A stretch of 32,322 nucleotides of DNA from Amycolatopsis sp. MtRt-6 (GCF_017308975.1 NZ_JADWPD010000056.1:1-32322); one strand, 5' to 3'. Shown: positions 7,185 through 14,236, counted from the first letter of the stretch. Numbers and translations are program-made. Notes: generated from the letters alone by a model not told the origin.

Positions 7185-7610
7185 ATGGAACACCCCGAAC
7201 CCGACGCCCGAACGCTCGAGCGCGCCCTCGGCGAGTACGTGCGGGCGGTGGCGGCCGCGGTCGGTGTCCCGGCCGAAGGCACCACGGTGGAGATCAGCGA
7301 CACCGCCACGGCCTACCTCGGGCTGCCGCGGCGGTGGCCCGGCCGGCCCGGCCACGACGTCATGCTGGTCTGGAACGAACGCCGGGGGTGGTCCCTCGCG
7401 GTGGAGACCGACCCCGGCGCGGCCGCGGTCGTCCTCGCGCACCACGGCGACGACCTCGTCCCCGCCCCGGACGCGGTGGCCCGGTTCGTCGCCGACACCG
7501 CCGCCGGCCGTCCCCCCGGCCAGGCGTCGGCCGGACCGGCCGCCGACGTGTCCCGCCGGGTGCTGGCCGAGCGGCTGCGGCCCTACCTCGGCGACGCCCC
7601 GAACGGCTGA
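7185..7610 (+). CDS. DUF6292 family protein
   Basis: The 141-residue product has the DUF6292 pattern: an N-terminal helix ARTLERALGEYVRAVAAAVGV, a short strand TTVEISDTATAYLGL, the core motif VMLVWNERRGWSLAVETDPGAAAVVLAHHGDDLVPAPDAVARFV (about residues 60-104), and a C-terminal helix. The W-N-E-x-x-G-W segment is the most conserved part of this actinobacterial family, whose function is not established as far as I know. ATG7185 is chosen because the domain starts just after it and a -10 element sits 7 nt upstream. An in-frame GTG at 7176 lies within that -10 region and is less likely. The 250 bp between this gene and the divergent desaturase hold the promoters of both; I see no gene there. Confidence 0.85.
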   Translation: MEHPEPDARTLERALGEYVRAVAAAVGVPAEGTTVEISDTATAYLGLPRRWPGRPGHDVMLVWNERRGWSLAVETDPGAAAVVLAHHGDDLVPAPDAVARFVADTAAGRPPGQASAGPAADVSRRVLAERLRPYLGDAPNG

Positions 7611-7745
7611 CCGCGGTCCGGCTCCCGTGGTTCTTCACCGGCCCGCGGGGGCATCCAGCCGGCGGTATGCTCGGGAAACAGCGCCCAGACCCCGCTCTCA
7701 CCCCGACCGGTCTCGTGCCCGGTCATCGCCAGGAGCAGGTTCTTC

Positions 7746-8930
7746 ATGAATTCCCCCTCAGCACCACGCGCTGATCCGCAGAGCGGCCCCGGGGCCTCTC
7801 CGGTGCCGTACGGGCTCCGCGTCGCGGCCGCGGTCTCGTGGCGCCTGCTGGTCGTGGCGGCGGCCCTGACCGTCCTCGGCTTCGTGGCCACCCGGCTGGC
7901 CTCGGTGGTCGTCCCGGTCGCGGTGGCGCTGCTGCTCGCCGGGCTGTTCTCGCCCGCCGTCACCTGGCTCGCGGCCAGGAAGGTCCCGCGCGCACTGGCC
8001 ACCGCGATCGTGCTGATCGTGGGCATCGCGCTGGCCGGCGGGGTCGTGACGTTCGTCGTCATCACCGTCACCGTGGGCATGCCCGCGCTGATCGACCAGG
8101 TCACCGTGAGCCTGACCGACCTGCACACCTGGCTGCGCGCCGGCCCCCTGCACCTCAGCCAGGGCCAGCTCGACCAAGCGCTCGGCAATCTGACCGCCAT
8201 GCTCGGCCGGAACAAGTCCGTGATCGCCTCGGGCGCCCTCACCACCGCGGTCACCGTCGGGGAACTGCTCGCCGAAGCCCTGCTCACGGTGTTCTGCCTG
8301 ATCTTCTTCCTCGCCCAGGGAAACCCGATCTGGGCGTTCCTCATCCGGGGCGTACCCACCCGGCTGCGCGAGCGCGTCGACATCGCCGGGCGCAGCGGGT
8401 TCACCACCCTGGCCCACTACGTCCGCGGGACAGCCGCCGTCGCGTTCGTCGACGCCGCCGGCATCGGCCTCGGCCTGGTGATCCTCGGGGTCCCCTTGGC
8501 GGCTCCGCTGAGCACGCTCGTCTTCCTCGGCGCGTTCATCCCCGTCATCGGCTCGGTGCTCGCCGGCGGGATCGCCGTCCTCGTGGCCCTGGTGGCCAAC
8601 GGCGTCTGGACGGCCGTCATCGTGCTCGCCGTCGTCGTCGGTGTGATGCAGGTGGAAAGCCATGTCCTGCAACCACTGCTGCTCGGGCGGGCCGTCCGGC
8701 TGCACCCCTTGGCCGTCGTTCTCGCCCTCGCCGTCGGGCTCGTCACCGCCGGGATCGTCGGCGCCCTGCTGGCCGTCCCGCTGCTCGCCGTCTTCAGCTC
8801 GGGCGTGCGCAGCCTGACCACCCGGCCGGAGAGCGACTCGCCTGCGGGAACCGCTCATCCTGCCGATCCGGACGACCGGGCCCCGGACCCGGCGACCGAT
8901 GACGTGCACGCCGCGCCTGAGGTCTGTTGA
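7746..8930 (+). CDS. AI-2E family transporter (TqsA/PerM-like permease)
   Basis: The 394-residue polytopic membrane protein has hydrophobic segments at about 29-45, 48-70, 85-112, 170-190, 225-245, 255-280 and 285-345. A central soluble loop (about 115-165) contains the DQ-x-T-V-S-L-T-D-L helix usual for PF01594. The C-terminal signature FLGAFIPVIGSVLAGGIAVLVALVANG followed by VMQVESHVLQPLLLGRAVRLHPLAVVLAL is diagnostic for the family. Members export solutes or signalling molecules, or act as Na+/H+ antiporters; the substrate is not predictable. AGGAG lies 10 nt before the ATG. The last 40 residues are a Pro/Asp-rich cytoplasmic tail with no known domain. Confidence 0.94.
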   Translation: MNSPSAPRADPQSGPGASPVPYGLRVAAAVSWRLLVVAAALTVLGFVATRLASVVVPVAVALLLAGLFSPAVTWLAARKVPRALATAIVLIVGIALAGGVVTFVVITVTVGMPALIDQVTVSLTDLHTWLRAGPLHLSQGQLDQALGNLTAMLGRNKSVIASGALTTAVTVGELLAEALLTVFCLIFFLAQGNPIWAFLIRGVPTRLRERVDIAGRSGFTTLAHYVRGTAAVAFVDAAGIGLGLVILGVPLAAPLSTLVFLGAFIPVIGSVLAGGIAVLVALVANGVWTAVIVLAVVVGVMQVESHVLQPLLLGRAVRLHPLAVVLALAVGLVTAGIVGALLAVPLLAVFSSGVRSLTTRPESDSPAGTAHPADPDDRAPDPATDDVHAAPEVC

Positions 8931-8939
8931 GGACAGTCA

Positions 8940-8963
8940 GGAGCCGGCGGCTCGTCCGGCTCC
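8940..8963 (+). terminator. Stem-loop terminator after the AI-2E gene
   Basis: GGAGCCGG (8940-8947) and CCGGCTCC (8956-8963) make a perfect 8-bp stem with an 8-nt loop, starting 10 nt after the stop codon. There is no U-tract. The remaining bases up to 9128 hold no gene that I can support. Confidence 0.55.
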
Positions 8964-9128
8964 GCGAAACCTTGGTCATCCACACCTCGTGCGCGGCGAA
9001 AGGTTCCTTCGGCCCCCCGGCAGATGACGTGTGACCCTGGGCAGTCGTGGCCCGGACGAGCAAGGTGGTGGCTACCGGAACGCCACTTCGCGCTCATCCG
9101 GGCCGGCCGTCGAAGGGGACAACCACGC

Positions 9129-9482
9129 ATGCTGATCCAGATCGGCACGGACCAGGCCGTGCACGGCGACGAGGCGCTGATCCGGCACTTCGAGGTGGAG
9201 CTCGCCACCAGGCTGTCGCGGTTCAGCGACCACATCACGCGGCTGGACGCCCACTTCAGCGAGGAAACCGCCGACGACGGGAAGGACCGGTGCTGCGTGC
9301 TCGAAGCCCGGCCGGCGGGGCGGCGGACGGTGGCCGTCAGCCATCACGCGGGTTCGGTCGGCGAGGCGTGCCGGGGTGCGGTGCACAAACTCGAGAGCGT
9401 GCTCGAGAGCATGTACGGCCGGACGGATCACCGCAAGGGCGGGGACTCCATCCGGCACCAGGACGGGCACGCCGGCTCGTGA
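9129..9482 (+). CDS. HPF/RaiA-like ribosome-associated protein (short form)
   Basis: The 117-residue product resembles the N-terminal beta-alpha-beta-beta-beta-alpha domain of hibernation-promoting factor/YfiA: VHGDEALIRHFEVELATRLSRFSDHITRLDAHFSEETAD with the rest of the sheet in RCCVLEARPAGRRTVAVSHHAGSVGEACRGAVHKLESVLES. The C-terminal dimerisation domain of long HPF is absent, so this is a short form that might bind the 30S A/P-site region or compete with the long factor. AAGGGG lies 10 nt before the ATG. Actinobacteria usually encode a long HPF elsewhere; a second short copy inside a stress-type cluster fits a dormancy role, but that is inference. The tail is His/Gly-rich. Confidence 0.78.
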   Translation: MLIQIGTDQAVHGDEALIRHFEVELATRLSRFSDHITRLDAHFSEETADDGKDRCCVLEARPAGRRTVAVSHHAGSVGEACRGAVHKLESVLESMYGRTDHRKGGDSIRHQDGHAGS

Positions 9483-9607
9483 CCGTCCTCAGCGGGCTCG
9501 GTGCGCCGCGCCCCGGGGATCGTCGCAACCGGGCCACCGGCCCGGCCGCGCAGCCCGGGAAACCGTTGCCGTTGCGGTCATCCGTCTCCTTCGATCGGCC
9601 ACGCCAC

Positions 9608-9620
9608 GGGGCTTCGCCCC
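9608..9620. terminator. Tight GC hairpin between convergent genes
   Basis: GGGGC-TTC-GCCCC forms a compact stem between the HPF-like gene ending at 9482 and the minus-strand gene ending at 9647. It could end transcription from either side. Confidence 0.5.
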
Positions 9621-9646
9621 TCGCCGGCGACGGTCCGGTTCCGGCC

Positions 9647-9958
9647 TCAAGCGCCGGAGCGCGGTGGGTGGGCGTCGAGGATGTCGGTGGCTCGCACCAG
9701 GCCGGCCGGTGCATCGGCGGCAGCCCCCTGCGGGCGGACGGGCACCCAGGTCGTGCTGGTGTGTTCGTCGCGCAGGCTGTGCCCGGTGACGGTCCCGAAA
9801 TTCTCGCACCACACCGGGGCCGCGCACGGCGACCCGGTCCGGCGCACGCGGCTGCGGTAGCGGACGAGCCAGCCGGGTGGGTAGGCACCGCCGTGGCGGG
9901 TGGGCCAGTCGCGGTACGCGTGCCCGACCGACGGCCGGTCGGTCTGTTCGTCGTCCAC
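9647..9958 (-). CDS. Hypothetical protein, WxxRYR/STTWVPV type
   Basis: I do not recognise this 103-residue protein as a named family. It reads as a genuine product rather than a shadow: a normal mix of Trp, Tyr and Phe with GGAYPPGWLVRYRSRVRRTGSPCAAPVWCENF, then RDEHTSTTWVPVRPQGAAADAPAGLVRATDILDAHPP. Two Cys residues lie close together (SPCAAPVWC). The GTG start has AAGG about 9 nt upstream. The longer minus-strand frame at 9489-10028 overlapping it is Arg/Pro-rich and looks like a shadow. A TAAACT -10-like element stands at 10031-10036 on this strand, implying a leader of about 65 nt. The late T-x-x-W...V-x-D pattern is loosely like the protein at 11025-11345, so the two may be related small proteins. 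Confidence 0.6.
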   Translation of the reverse strand: MDDEQTDRPSVGHAYRDWPTRHGGAYPPGWLVRYRSRVRRTGSPCAAPVWCENFGTVTGHSLRDEHTSTTWVPVRPQGAAADAPAGLVRATDILDAHPPRSGA

Positions 9959-10237
9959 CGGCGCCGCCTTCGCTCACGGTGCACTCGGGGTGCACGTCAT
10001 CGATCGCCGGGGTCCGGGGCGCGGTCATCCAGTTTAGGCGGGGAAGCGCCGGGAGGGTTCGCCCGGGCGAGTGATTCTCCGGCCGGTGGTCAGGCCGGCA
10101 CGGGCGTAAGGTGGCGGTATCGCCCCGGACCTCGGCGTGTTCGCTGGAGCCGGGTCCGAAGCCGGAAGTTCGAGCGAGTCCCGGCTGCTCATCGGTCCCG
10201 CGCCCGGATGATCAGCACCGGCAGAAGGAGATCCGGC

Positions 10238-10453
10238 ATGTCGTCCCTCGATCTCGAAACCGGCGCCGCCGCCGCGGAAATCGGCGATCCGGCCGCGACC
10301 GCCTGCGCGGTGTGCCCCCATTCCCCGGAATCGCACGATGTGATCGCGCGCCGGTTCTGCACGGCGACGCAGGCGGGCGGGTTCCACCGCGGATGCGTGT
10401 GCACTGGTGCATCGGACGCCGCGGTGACCACGGCGATGCGGGTCGCGAAGTGA
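10238..10453 (+). CDS. Small RGCVC-motif cysteine protein
   Basis: The 71-residue protein has five cysteines in the pattern C-x2-C (ACAVCPH), a single C (RRFCTAT) and C-x-C (RGCVCTG), with a His after the first pair (CPHSPESHDVIARRFC). The spacing suggests a small zinc- or iron-binding knuckle. RGCVC/RGCIC proteins of this size recur in actinobacteria without an assigned function. The start is well supported by AAGGAG 7 nt upstream of the ATG; the longer open frame upstream reads through unrelated sequence. It is followed 75 nt later by DUF5994 paralogue 3, probably in the same transcript. A possible partner for redox or metal sensing, but that is inference. Confidence 0.8.
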   Translation: MSSLDLETGAAAAEIGDPAATACAVCPHSPESHDVIARRFCTATQAGGFHRGCVCTGASDAAVTTAMRVAK

Positions 10454-10528
10454 AGGGCTCGTCATGAACGCCTTCGGGGAACCCGCGGGCCGGTTCGTCC
10501 GGCCGTCGTCGCGGAAGGAGCGCCGGGC

Positions 10529-10990
10529 ATGACTTTTGCGCCGGACGACGCCGCGGGTCCCGTGGTCGGCTCACCGGCCCTCGACCGGCGGCTGCGGCTG
10601 AAAACGCCGGGTGCGGTCAAGGGCTGCTTCGACGGCGCCTGGTGGCCGCGCTCCCGAGAACCGGTGGCGGAATTCAGCGCCCTGGTCACCGCGCTCGCCG
10701 TGGATTCGGGCCCGGTGGACCGGATCGGCTTCAACCCGGCGATGTGGGATCTGCCCCCCGGGAAGCTCGCGCTCGAATCCGGTTTCGTGGAGCTGGCGGG
10801 GTTCTTCGGCCTGGACCGGCATACGATCGTCGTCATCGGACCGCGCATCCGCCGGCTGACCCTGCTGGTGGTGCCACCCGACGCCGCTGCCCCCGCGGCG
10901 GAGCGAGCGCTGGCAGCGGCCACCGCGCCGGACGCGAGCGGCTCCGCCGTGCTGATCCTGACCGCCAGCGGCATCCTCGGCCCGGCTTGA
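10529..10990 (+). CDS. DUF5994 family protein (paralogue 3)
   Basis: The 153-residue product has LRLKTPGAVKGCFDGAWWPRSREPVAEFSALVTAL (about residues 25-60), VDRIGFNPAMWDLPPGKLALESGFVELAGFFGLDRHTIVVIG and RIRRLTLLVVPPDAAAPAAERAL, matching the other two DUF5994 proteins in the window along their full core. It differs from them mainly by the IGFNPAMWD segment. AAGGAG lies 10 nt before the ATG. It follows the RGCVC protein on the same strand and ends against a convergent hypothetical gene with a strong shared terminator hairpin. Confidence 0.87.
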   Translation: MTFAPDDAAGPVVGSPALDRRLRLKTPGAVKGCFDGAWWPRSREPVAEFSALVTALAVDSGPVDRIGFNPAMWDLPPGKLALESGFVELAGFFGLDRHTIVVIGPRIRRLTLLVVPPDAAAPAAERALAAATAPDASGSAVLILTASGILGPA

Positions 10991-10993
10991 GGA

Positions 10994-11021
10994 GGAACCG
11001 GCCGCGGTGGGCGCCGGTTCC
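10994..11021. terminator. Bidirectional terminator hairpin
   Basis: GGAACCGGC (10994-11002) and GCCGGTTCC (11013-11021) form a perfect 9-bp stem with a 10-nt loop, exactly in the 34-bp gap between convergent stops at 10990 and 11025. Confidence 0.65.
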
Positions 11022-11024
11022 GTG

Positions 11025-11345
11025 TCACGGATGCCGGCTCTCACCTGTCGGAGGGCATCGCGAAGCCGGTGGTTCCCCGGCCGGCGGTGCGGTCACGGCG
11101 ATGACGTCCTGGACGTCCAGCCAGCGCACCGCGGCCGTGTCCCCGCCGTCGGCGATGACCGGGACACGGCCTCCCCCTGGGCCCAACTCGGGCGGCCCGA
11201 CCAGGGTGCCGGTCCGCGGCGAGTGTGGATCCGTCCCGGCGTAGGTGACGCGCCAGTTGCCGACGCTGAACGCGATCTGCCGCCGAGGCGGGAAGGGCAA
11301 GCCGGGGCCCGCCGTCGCGCTGGGGTCCGGCTGCCCGGAGGTCAT
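11025..11345 (-). CDS. Hypothetical protein, WRVTYAGTDPH type
   Basis: This 106-residue protein is not one I can assign to a named family. It has a plausible all-beta core: RRQIAFSVGNWRVTYAGTDPHSPRTGTLVGPPELGPGGGRVPVIADGGDTAAVRWLDVQDVIAVTAPP, and Pro-rich ends. The pattern (aromatic strand, TGTLVGPP turn, VPV-x-AD-G-G, VRWLDVQDV) resembles small SH3-like beta-barrel proteins. GAGGAG stands about 8 nt before the ATG, so the start is good. A perfect 9-bp inverted repeat lies 25 nt upstream in its leader. The gene could be read together with the carboxylate-amine ligase upstream on the same strand, but the gap of 127 bp with its own -10-like TAGGCT favours a separate promoter. Confidence 0.68.
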   Translation of the reverse strand: MTSGQPDPSATAGPGLPFPPRRQIAFSVGNWRVTYAGTDPHSPRTGTLVGPPELGPGGGRVPVIADGGDTAAVRWLDVQDVIAVTAPPAGEPPASRCPPTGESRHP

Positions 11346-11369
11346 CGTCTGCTCCTCGGCCGTGGGAGT

Positions 11370-11392
11370 GGTTCCACGGGCTACGTGGAACC
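11370..11392 (-). promoter_or_regulatory. Perfect inverted repeat in a leader region
   Basis: GGTTCCACG (11370-11378) and CGTGGAACC (11384-11392) are perfect 9-bp arms separated by 5 nt. The element lies 25 nt upstream of the start at 11345 and downstream of a TAGGCT -10-like box (minus strand, 11430-11425). It may be an operator or an RNA hairpin; a terminator for the ligase gene ending at 11473 is also possible. Confidence 0.5.
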
Positions 11393-11472
11393 GCGGGCAC
11401 GCCGGGGTCCGGGGCGGTCCGGTCAGCCTAGGCGTTGTCCACTGTTCACCGGCCGGGAATCCCCCGGATGGG

Positions 11473-12699
11473 TCACCCGGGAGAAGCGGTGTTTCCGGTT
11501 CGCGCTCCGGTCGCCGGCGCCGATCGGCCGTCGTGGACGGCGGCGGGGCGGGGCACCGGCGGCGAGCCGGGCCAGGCTGCCCCGGCGAGGGTCACCGTTG
11601 CCAGCTCCGCCACGAACGCGGCCGGCGAGCCGGCTCCCGCGAACAGCGCGCGTTGGCGCGCTGCGCCGGTTCGGCCCGCCCGCACCACGGCGAGCTGACG
11701 GTCGATTGCCGCAAGGTCCCCGGTGGCTCGCAGGGCCGGCCGGACGTACTCCAGGAGCCGGTCGGTGAGTACCTCCTGCGAGAGGAATTCGCCGGTGAAG
11801 GGGTCGATGCCGAGGCCGGGGTAACCCGCACGCGCCGCGGCGGTGAGCGACGCGGCCACCAGCGGAGCCCGGACGGGCCGCGGTGCGACGCCCGCCCGGG
11901 CCTCCGCGAGGATCGTGACGGCCAGGGCGCGGACCAGTCCCGCCTGCAGCACGGCGTCCTCGGCGGTCAGCCCGACGTCCGCGATGCGGACCTCGACCGT
12001 CGGGTGGTTCGGGGAGAGCCGGGCGTAGAAGTAGACGCCTTGGTCGTCCAACGCATCACCACGGCGAACCACGTCGTCGACGCTCGCGGCGTAGGCGGCC
12101 GCGTCCGGCCAGTCCCGCGGGGGCTTCGCGGTCGGCCAGAGCGACCACAGCGGGTACCGCCCGCTGGCCCACCCGGAGTCCACGTCGTGGGCGAAAGGTG
12201 AGTTCGCGCTGATCGCGAGGAGCGGGGCAAGCCAAGGACGCAGCCCGGCCAGGACCCGGACGCCGAGCGCCGGGGAGGAGATACCGACGTGCACGTGGCA
12301 GGCGCACGTGCCCGCTTCCGGGAGGAGAGCGGGGAATCGGCCGGCCAGCGCGCGGTACCGCGGTTCGGCGGTGACAGCGGGCAGGCCCGGTAGGTCGCCG
12401 CACGGCGGTGTGCCGGACGCCAGCAGCAGGCACCCGGCGTCGGCGGCCGCGCCCGCCACGAGGCCGCGCAAACCGAGCAGCTCCGTCCGGAGCTCGTCGA
12501 GGCCGGTGTGGATGCCGGTGGCGGTTTCGATCTGGAAGCGCAGGAACTCCGGCATCACCGCGGATTCACCGTCGAGCAGTTCCAGGATGCGGGGCGCCGC
12601 GAGCGCCACCGCGCCGGTCACGGGGTCCGCGAGGACGAATTCCTCCTCTACGCCGAGGGTGAGTGCGTCACCCTCCGGCAGCAAAAGTCGCGCGTCCAC
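11473..12699 (-). CDS. GCS2-type carboxylate-amine ligase (YbdK/EgtA-like)
   Basis: The 408-residue protein belongs to glutamate-cysteine ligase family 2. Visible signatures are the N-terminal TLGVEEEFVLADPVTG (the VEEEF block supplies metal/ATP-binding glutamates), the FLRFQIETATGIHT segment, TCACHVHVGIS in the middle (the CHVHVG strand near residue 130), LLAISANSPFAHDVDSGWASGRYPLW and late PTVEVRIADVGLTAEDAVLQAGLVRAL. Such enzymes join a carboxylate, usually glutamate, to an amine such as cysteine using ATP. Whether this one serves thiol synthesis is unknown, and no mycothiol or ergothioneine genes adjoin it. GTG12699 is chosen since GGAG lies 9 nt upstream; the open extension before it lacks family similarity. 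Confidence 0.88.
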   Translation of the reverse strand: MDARLLLPEGDALTLGVEEEFVLADPVTGAVALAAPRILELLDGESAVMPEFLRFQIETATGIHTGLDELRTELLGLRGLVAGAAADAGCLLLASGTPPCGDLPGLPAVTAEPRYRALAGRFPALLPEAGTCACHVHVGISSPALGVRVLAGLRPWLAPLLAISANSPFAHDVDSGWASGRYPLWSLWPTAKPPRDWPDAAAYAASVDDVVRRGDALDDQGVYFYARLSPNHPTVEVRIADVGLTAEDAVLQAGLVRALAVTILAEARAGVAPRPVRAPLVAASLTAAARAGYPGLGIDPFTGEFLSQEVLTDRLLEYVRPALRATGDLAAIDRQLAVVRAGRTGAARQRALFAGAGSPAAFVAELATVTLAGAAWPGSPPVPRPAAVHDGRSAPATGARTGNTASPG

Positions 12700-12986
12700 G
12701 GCCCGGCTCCGTCCTTCGGTCGGACTGCCGAGCCTCGCCGGTCCGGCTCCGCCGGAGAAAGGGCCGCTGGTCACCGATCGGGCAGCTTTCGGCCCTTCCG
12801 CCGGGTACCAGGCGAACGGCATGCGCGTGACCGCCGGGCCGCCGACGCCGGCTGGCCTGCCGAGCCGCCGGTGAGGGCTTACCCTGTGGGTACCGCGCCG
12901 GGAGGGCCGAGACCACGCGCTCGCGACGATCGCCGATCGACAGCTGGCCGTGTTCCGCGCCGCGGAGGTCAGCGTAGGAGCTGATC

Positions 12987-13697
12987 GTGAACCACTCCGA
13001 ATCTGGCCATGGCCTCAGACCACACTCGAGTACCTCTGTTTCCCGGCCGCTGCTGCGGCTCGCGTCGATGCGCCGGGGAGACGTCCTCGTCCTCACCGCG
13101 GCCGGCGAAATCGACCTGTCCACGACCCCCGCCCTGAGTGAATCGCTGGCCGACGCCATCGCTCAGCGGCCACCGACGCTCGTCGTGGACCTCACTCCGA
13201 CCACGTTCCTCGCCTGCGCCGGCCTGTCGGTCCTCCTCGCGGCGCATCAGCTGACGGGTGATCGGACTCGCTTCGCCGTGGTCGCCGGCTCACGGGCCTC
13301 GTGGCGGCCGATCCACCTCACCGGGGTGGACCGGCTCCTGACCGTGCACCGCCGCCTGGACGACGCGGTGGCCGACGCCGCCCCGATGGTCGTGCGGACG
13401 GTCGTCGCGGATGCGACGATCCTGGTCACCGCCACCGGCGGGGCGCGGGCCGGTGCGGCCGAGGCGCTGACCGAAAAACTGCGGCAGGCGTCCGAACTCT
13501 GCCGCGGCGTCGTCCTGGTCGACGTGTCGGCCTGCACGCTCCCGGCCGTGGACGTCGTCGGCAGCGTGCGGGCCGCCTTCACCCGGGACGGCCGGGACCG
13601 GGGTGGCATCCTGATCCTGACCGCCGACGAGGACCTGAGGAAGGCGCTGGGGGCCGCGGGGATCGCCTGCTGCGTCCCAGCCGGGCCGGGCCGGTGA
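12987..13697 (+). CDS. Tandem STAS-domain protein (anti-anti-sigma factor-like)
   Basis: The 236-residue product has two STAS folds. The first (about residues 22-125) begins LASMRRGDVLVLTAAGEIDLSTTPALSESLADAI and carries LVVDLTPTTFLACAGLSVLLAAHQL; at the position of the usual D-S-S/T-G-L phosphorylation loop it has A-C-A-G-L, so the conserved phosphoacceptor serine is replaced by Cys. The second (about 130-230) is more degenerate, with VVLVDVSACTLPAVDVVGSVRAAF. A protein lacking the serine may be a constitutive binder or a sensor rather than a phosphorylated switch. The GTG start has AGGAG 6 nt upstream. The stop overlaps the next start (GTGA), so it is coupled to a sigma-region-4-like protein, a sensible partner. 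Confidence 0.85.
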   Translation: MNHSESGHGLRPHSSTSVSRPLLRLASMRRGDVLVLTAAGEIDLSTTPALSESLADAIAQRPPTLVVDLTPTTFLACAGLSVLLAAHQLTGDRTRFAVVAGSRASWRPIHLTGVDRLLTVHRRLDDAVADAAPMVVRTVVADATILVTATGGARAGAAEALTEKLRQASELCRGVVLVDVSACTLPAVDVVGSVRAAFTRDGRDRGGILILTADEDLRKALGAAGIACCVPAGPGR

Positions 13698-14194
13698 CCG
13701 GGGCGGGGGACCATCACACCGCCGAACCTCCGTGGGTCCGCGGCGCCGAGGTCGGCGACGTGGATCGCATCCTGGAGATGGTGTACTTCCTCGCGCGCCG
13801 CACCGGCCGGTCGCCCGGTGCCGCCGCTCGGCTGTGCACCCGCCTGGTCCCCGAACTGGTGGTCTCGTCCGCCGGCGCGCCGGATTCCCCCGGTCACCGC
13901 CTGGCCGCGGCGCGGCGTGGCCGGGTCGCCGTGGCGACCGCCGTGCGGGCCCGCAGCCGTCGGTGTGACCCGGCGGTGTTCGACGACGCCCTGGCCGACG
14001 CTGTGGCGCGGGACGAACTGGTGCTCCTGCCCCCTCGCCAGCGCTTCACCGTCTGGTCGGTGGCGGTCCGGCACCGGCCGATCGCCGAGGTCGCCGCGGA
14101 GACGGGCTGGTCCCGGTCCCAGGTCGTGCGCCTGCTCAACGCCGGGCTGGCCACCATCACCGAGTGGGGCCGGAAGTCCGTCCCGAGCGCTTGA
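13694..14194 (+). CDS. HTH protein resembling sigma-70 region 4
   Basis: The 166-residue protein has a C-terminal helix-turn-helix (about residues 100-155): DALADAVARDELVLLPPRQRFTVWSVAVRHRPIAEVAAETGWSRSQVVRLLNAGLATI. This has the layout of sigma-70 region 4 (LPPRQR... then I-A-E-V-A-x-x-x-G-W-S-x-x-x-V). The N-terminal part (VDRILEMVYFLARRTGRSPGAAARLCTRLV) is helical but is not a recognisable region 2, so this is either a divergent sigma factor or a DNA-binding regulator. Its GTG start overlaps the STAS-protein stop by 4 nt, meaning the two proteins are made together. A sigma-regulatory pair is inferred from this linkage; no anti-sigma kinase gene is seen here. Confidence 0.7.
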   Translation: MTGAGDHHTAEPPWVRGAEVGDVDRILEMVYFLARRTGRSPGAAARLCTRLVPELVVSSAGAPDSPGHRLAAARRGRVAVATAVRARSRRCDPAVFDDALADAVARDELVLLPPRQRFTVWSVAVRHRPIAEVAAETGWSRSQVVRLLNAGLATITEWGRKSVPSA

Positions 14195-14210
14195 GACGCC
14201 GGTCGGCCTG

Positions 14211-14236
14211 GTTTGATCAGCGGCGCGGCCGGGAAT
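14211..14236 (+). promoter_or_regulatory. SigF/SigB-like promoter
   Basis: GTTT (14211-14214), 16 nt, then GGGAAT (14231-14236) matches the general-stress sigma consensus (GTTT-N14-17-GGGWAT), 65 nt before the desaturase ATG at 14301. It follows immediately after the STAS/sigma-like pair. A GGGTAT further on (14246) is another candidate -10. Confidence 0.45.

Noticed and set aside
6932..7309. N-terminal extension of the desaturase to 7309
   Set aside because: The extension is Arg/Ser-rich and unlike any desaturase; ATG6931 gives the family length and leaves the divergent promoter region free.
9489..10028. 179-residue minus-strand frame overlapping the hypothetical gene at 9647
   Set aside because: Extremely Arg/Pro-rich with no fold signature; the 103-residue frame has natural composition and a better start.
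12880..12895. TACCC-TGT-GGGTA palindrome with GGGTAC as a SigF-type -10 for the STAS gene
   Set aside because: No GTTT-like -35 at the right distance, so a stress-sigma promoter could not be supported there.
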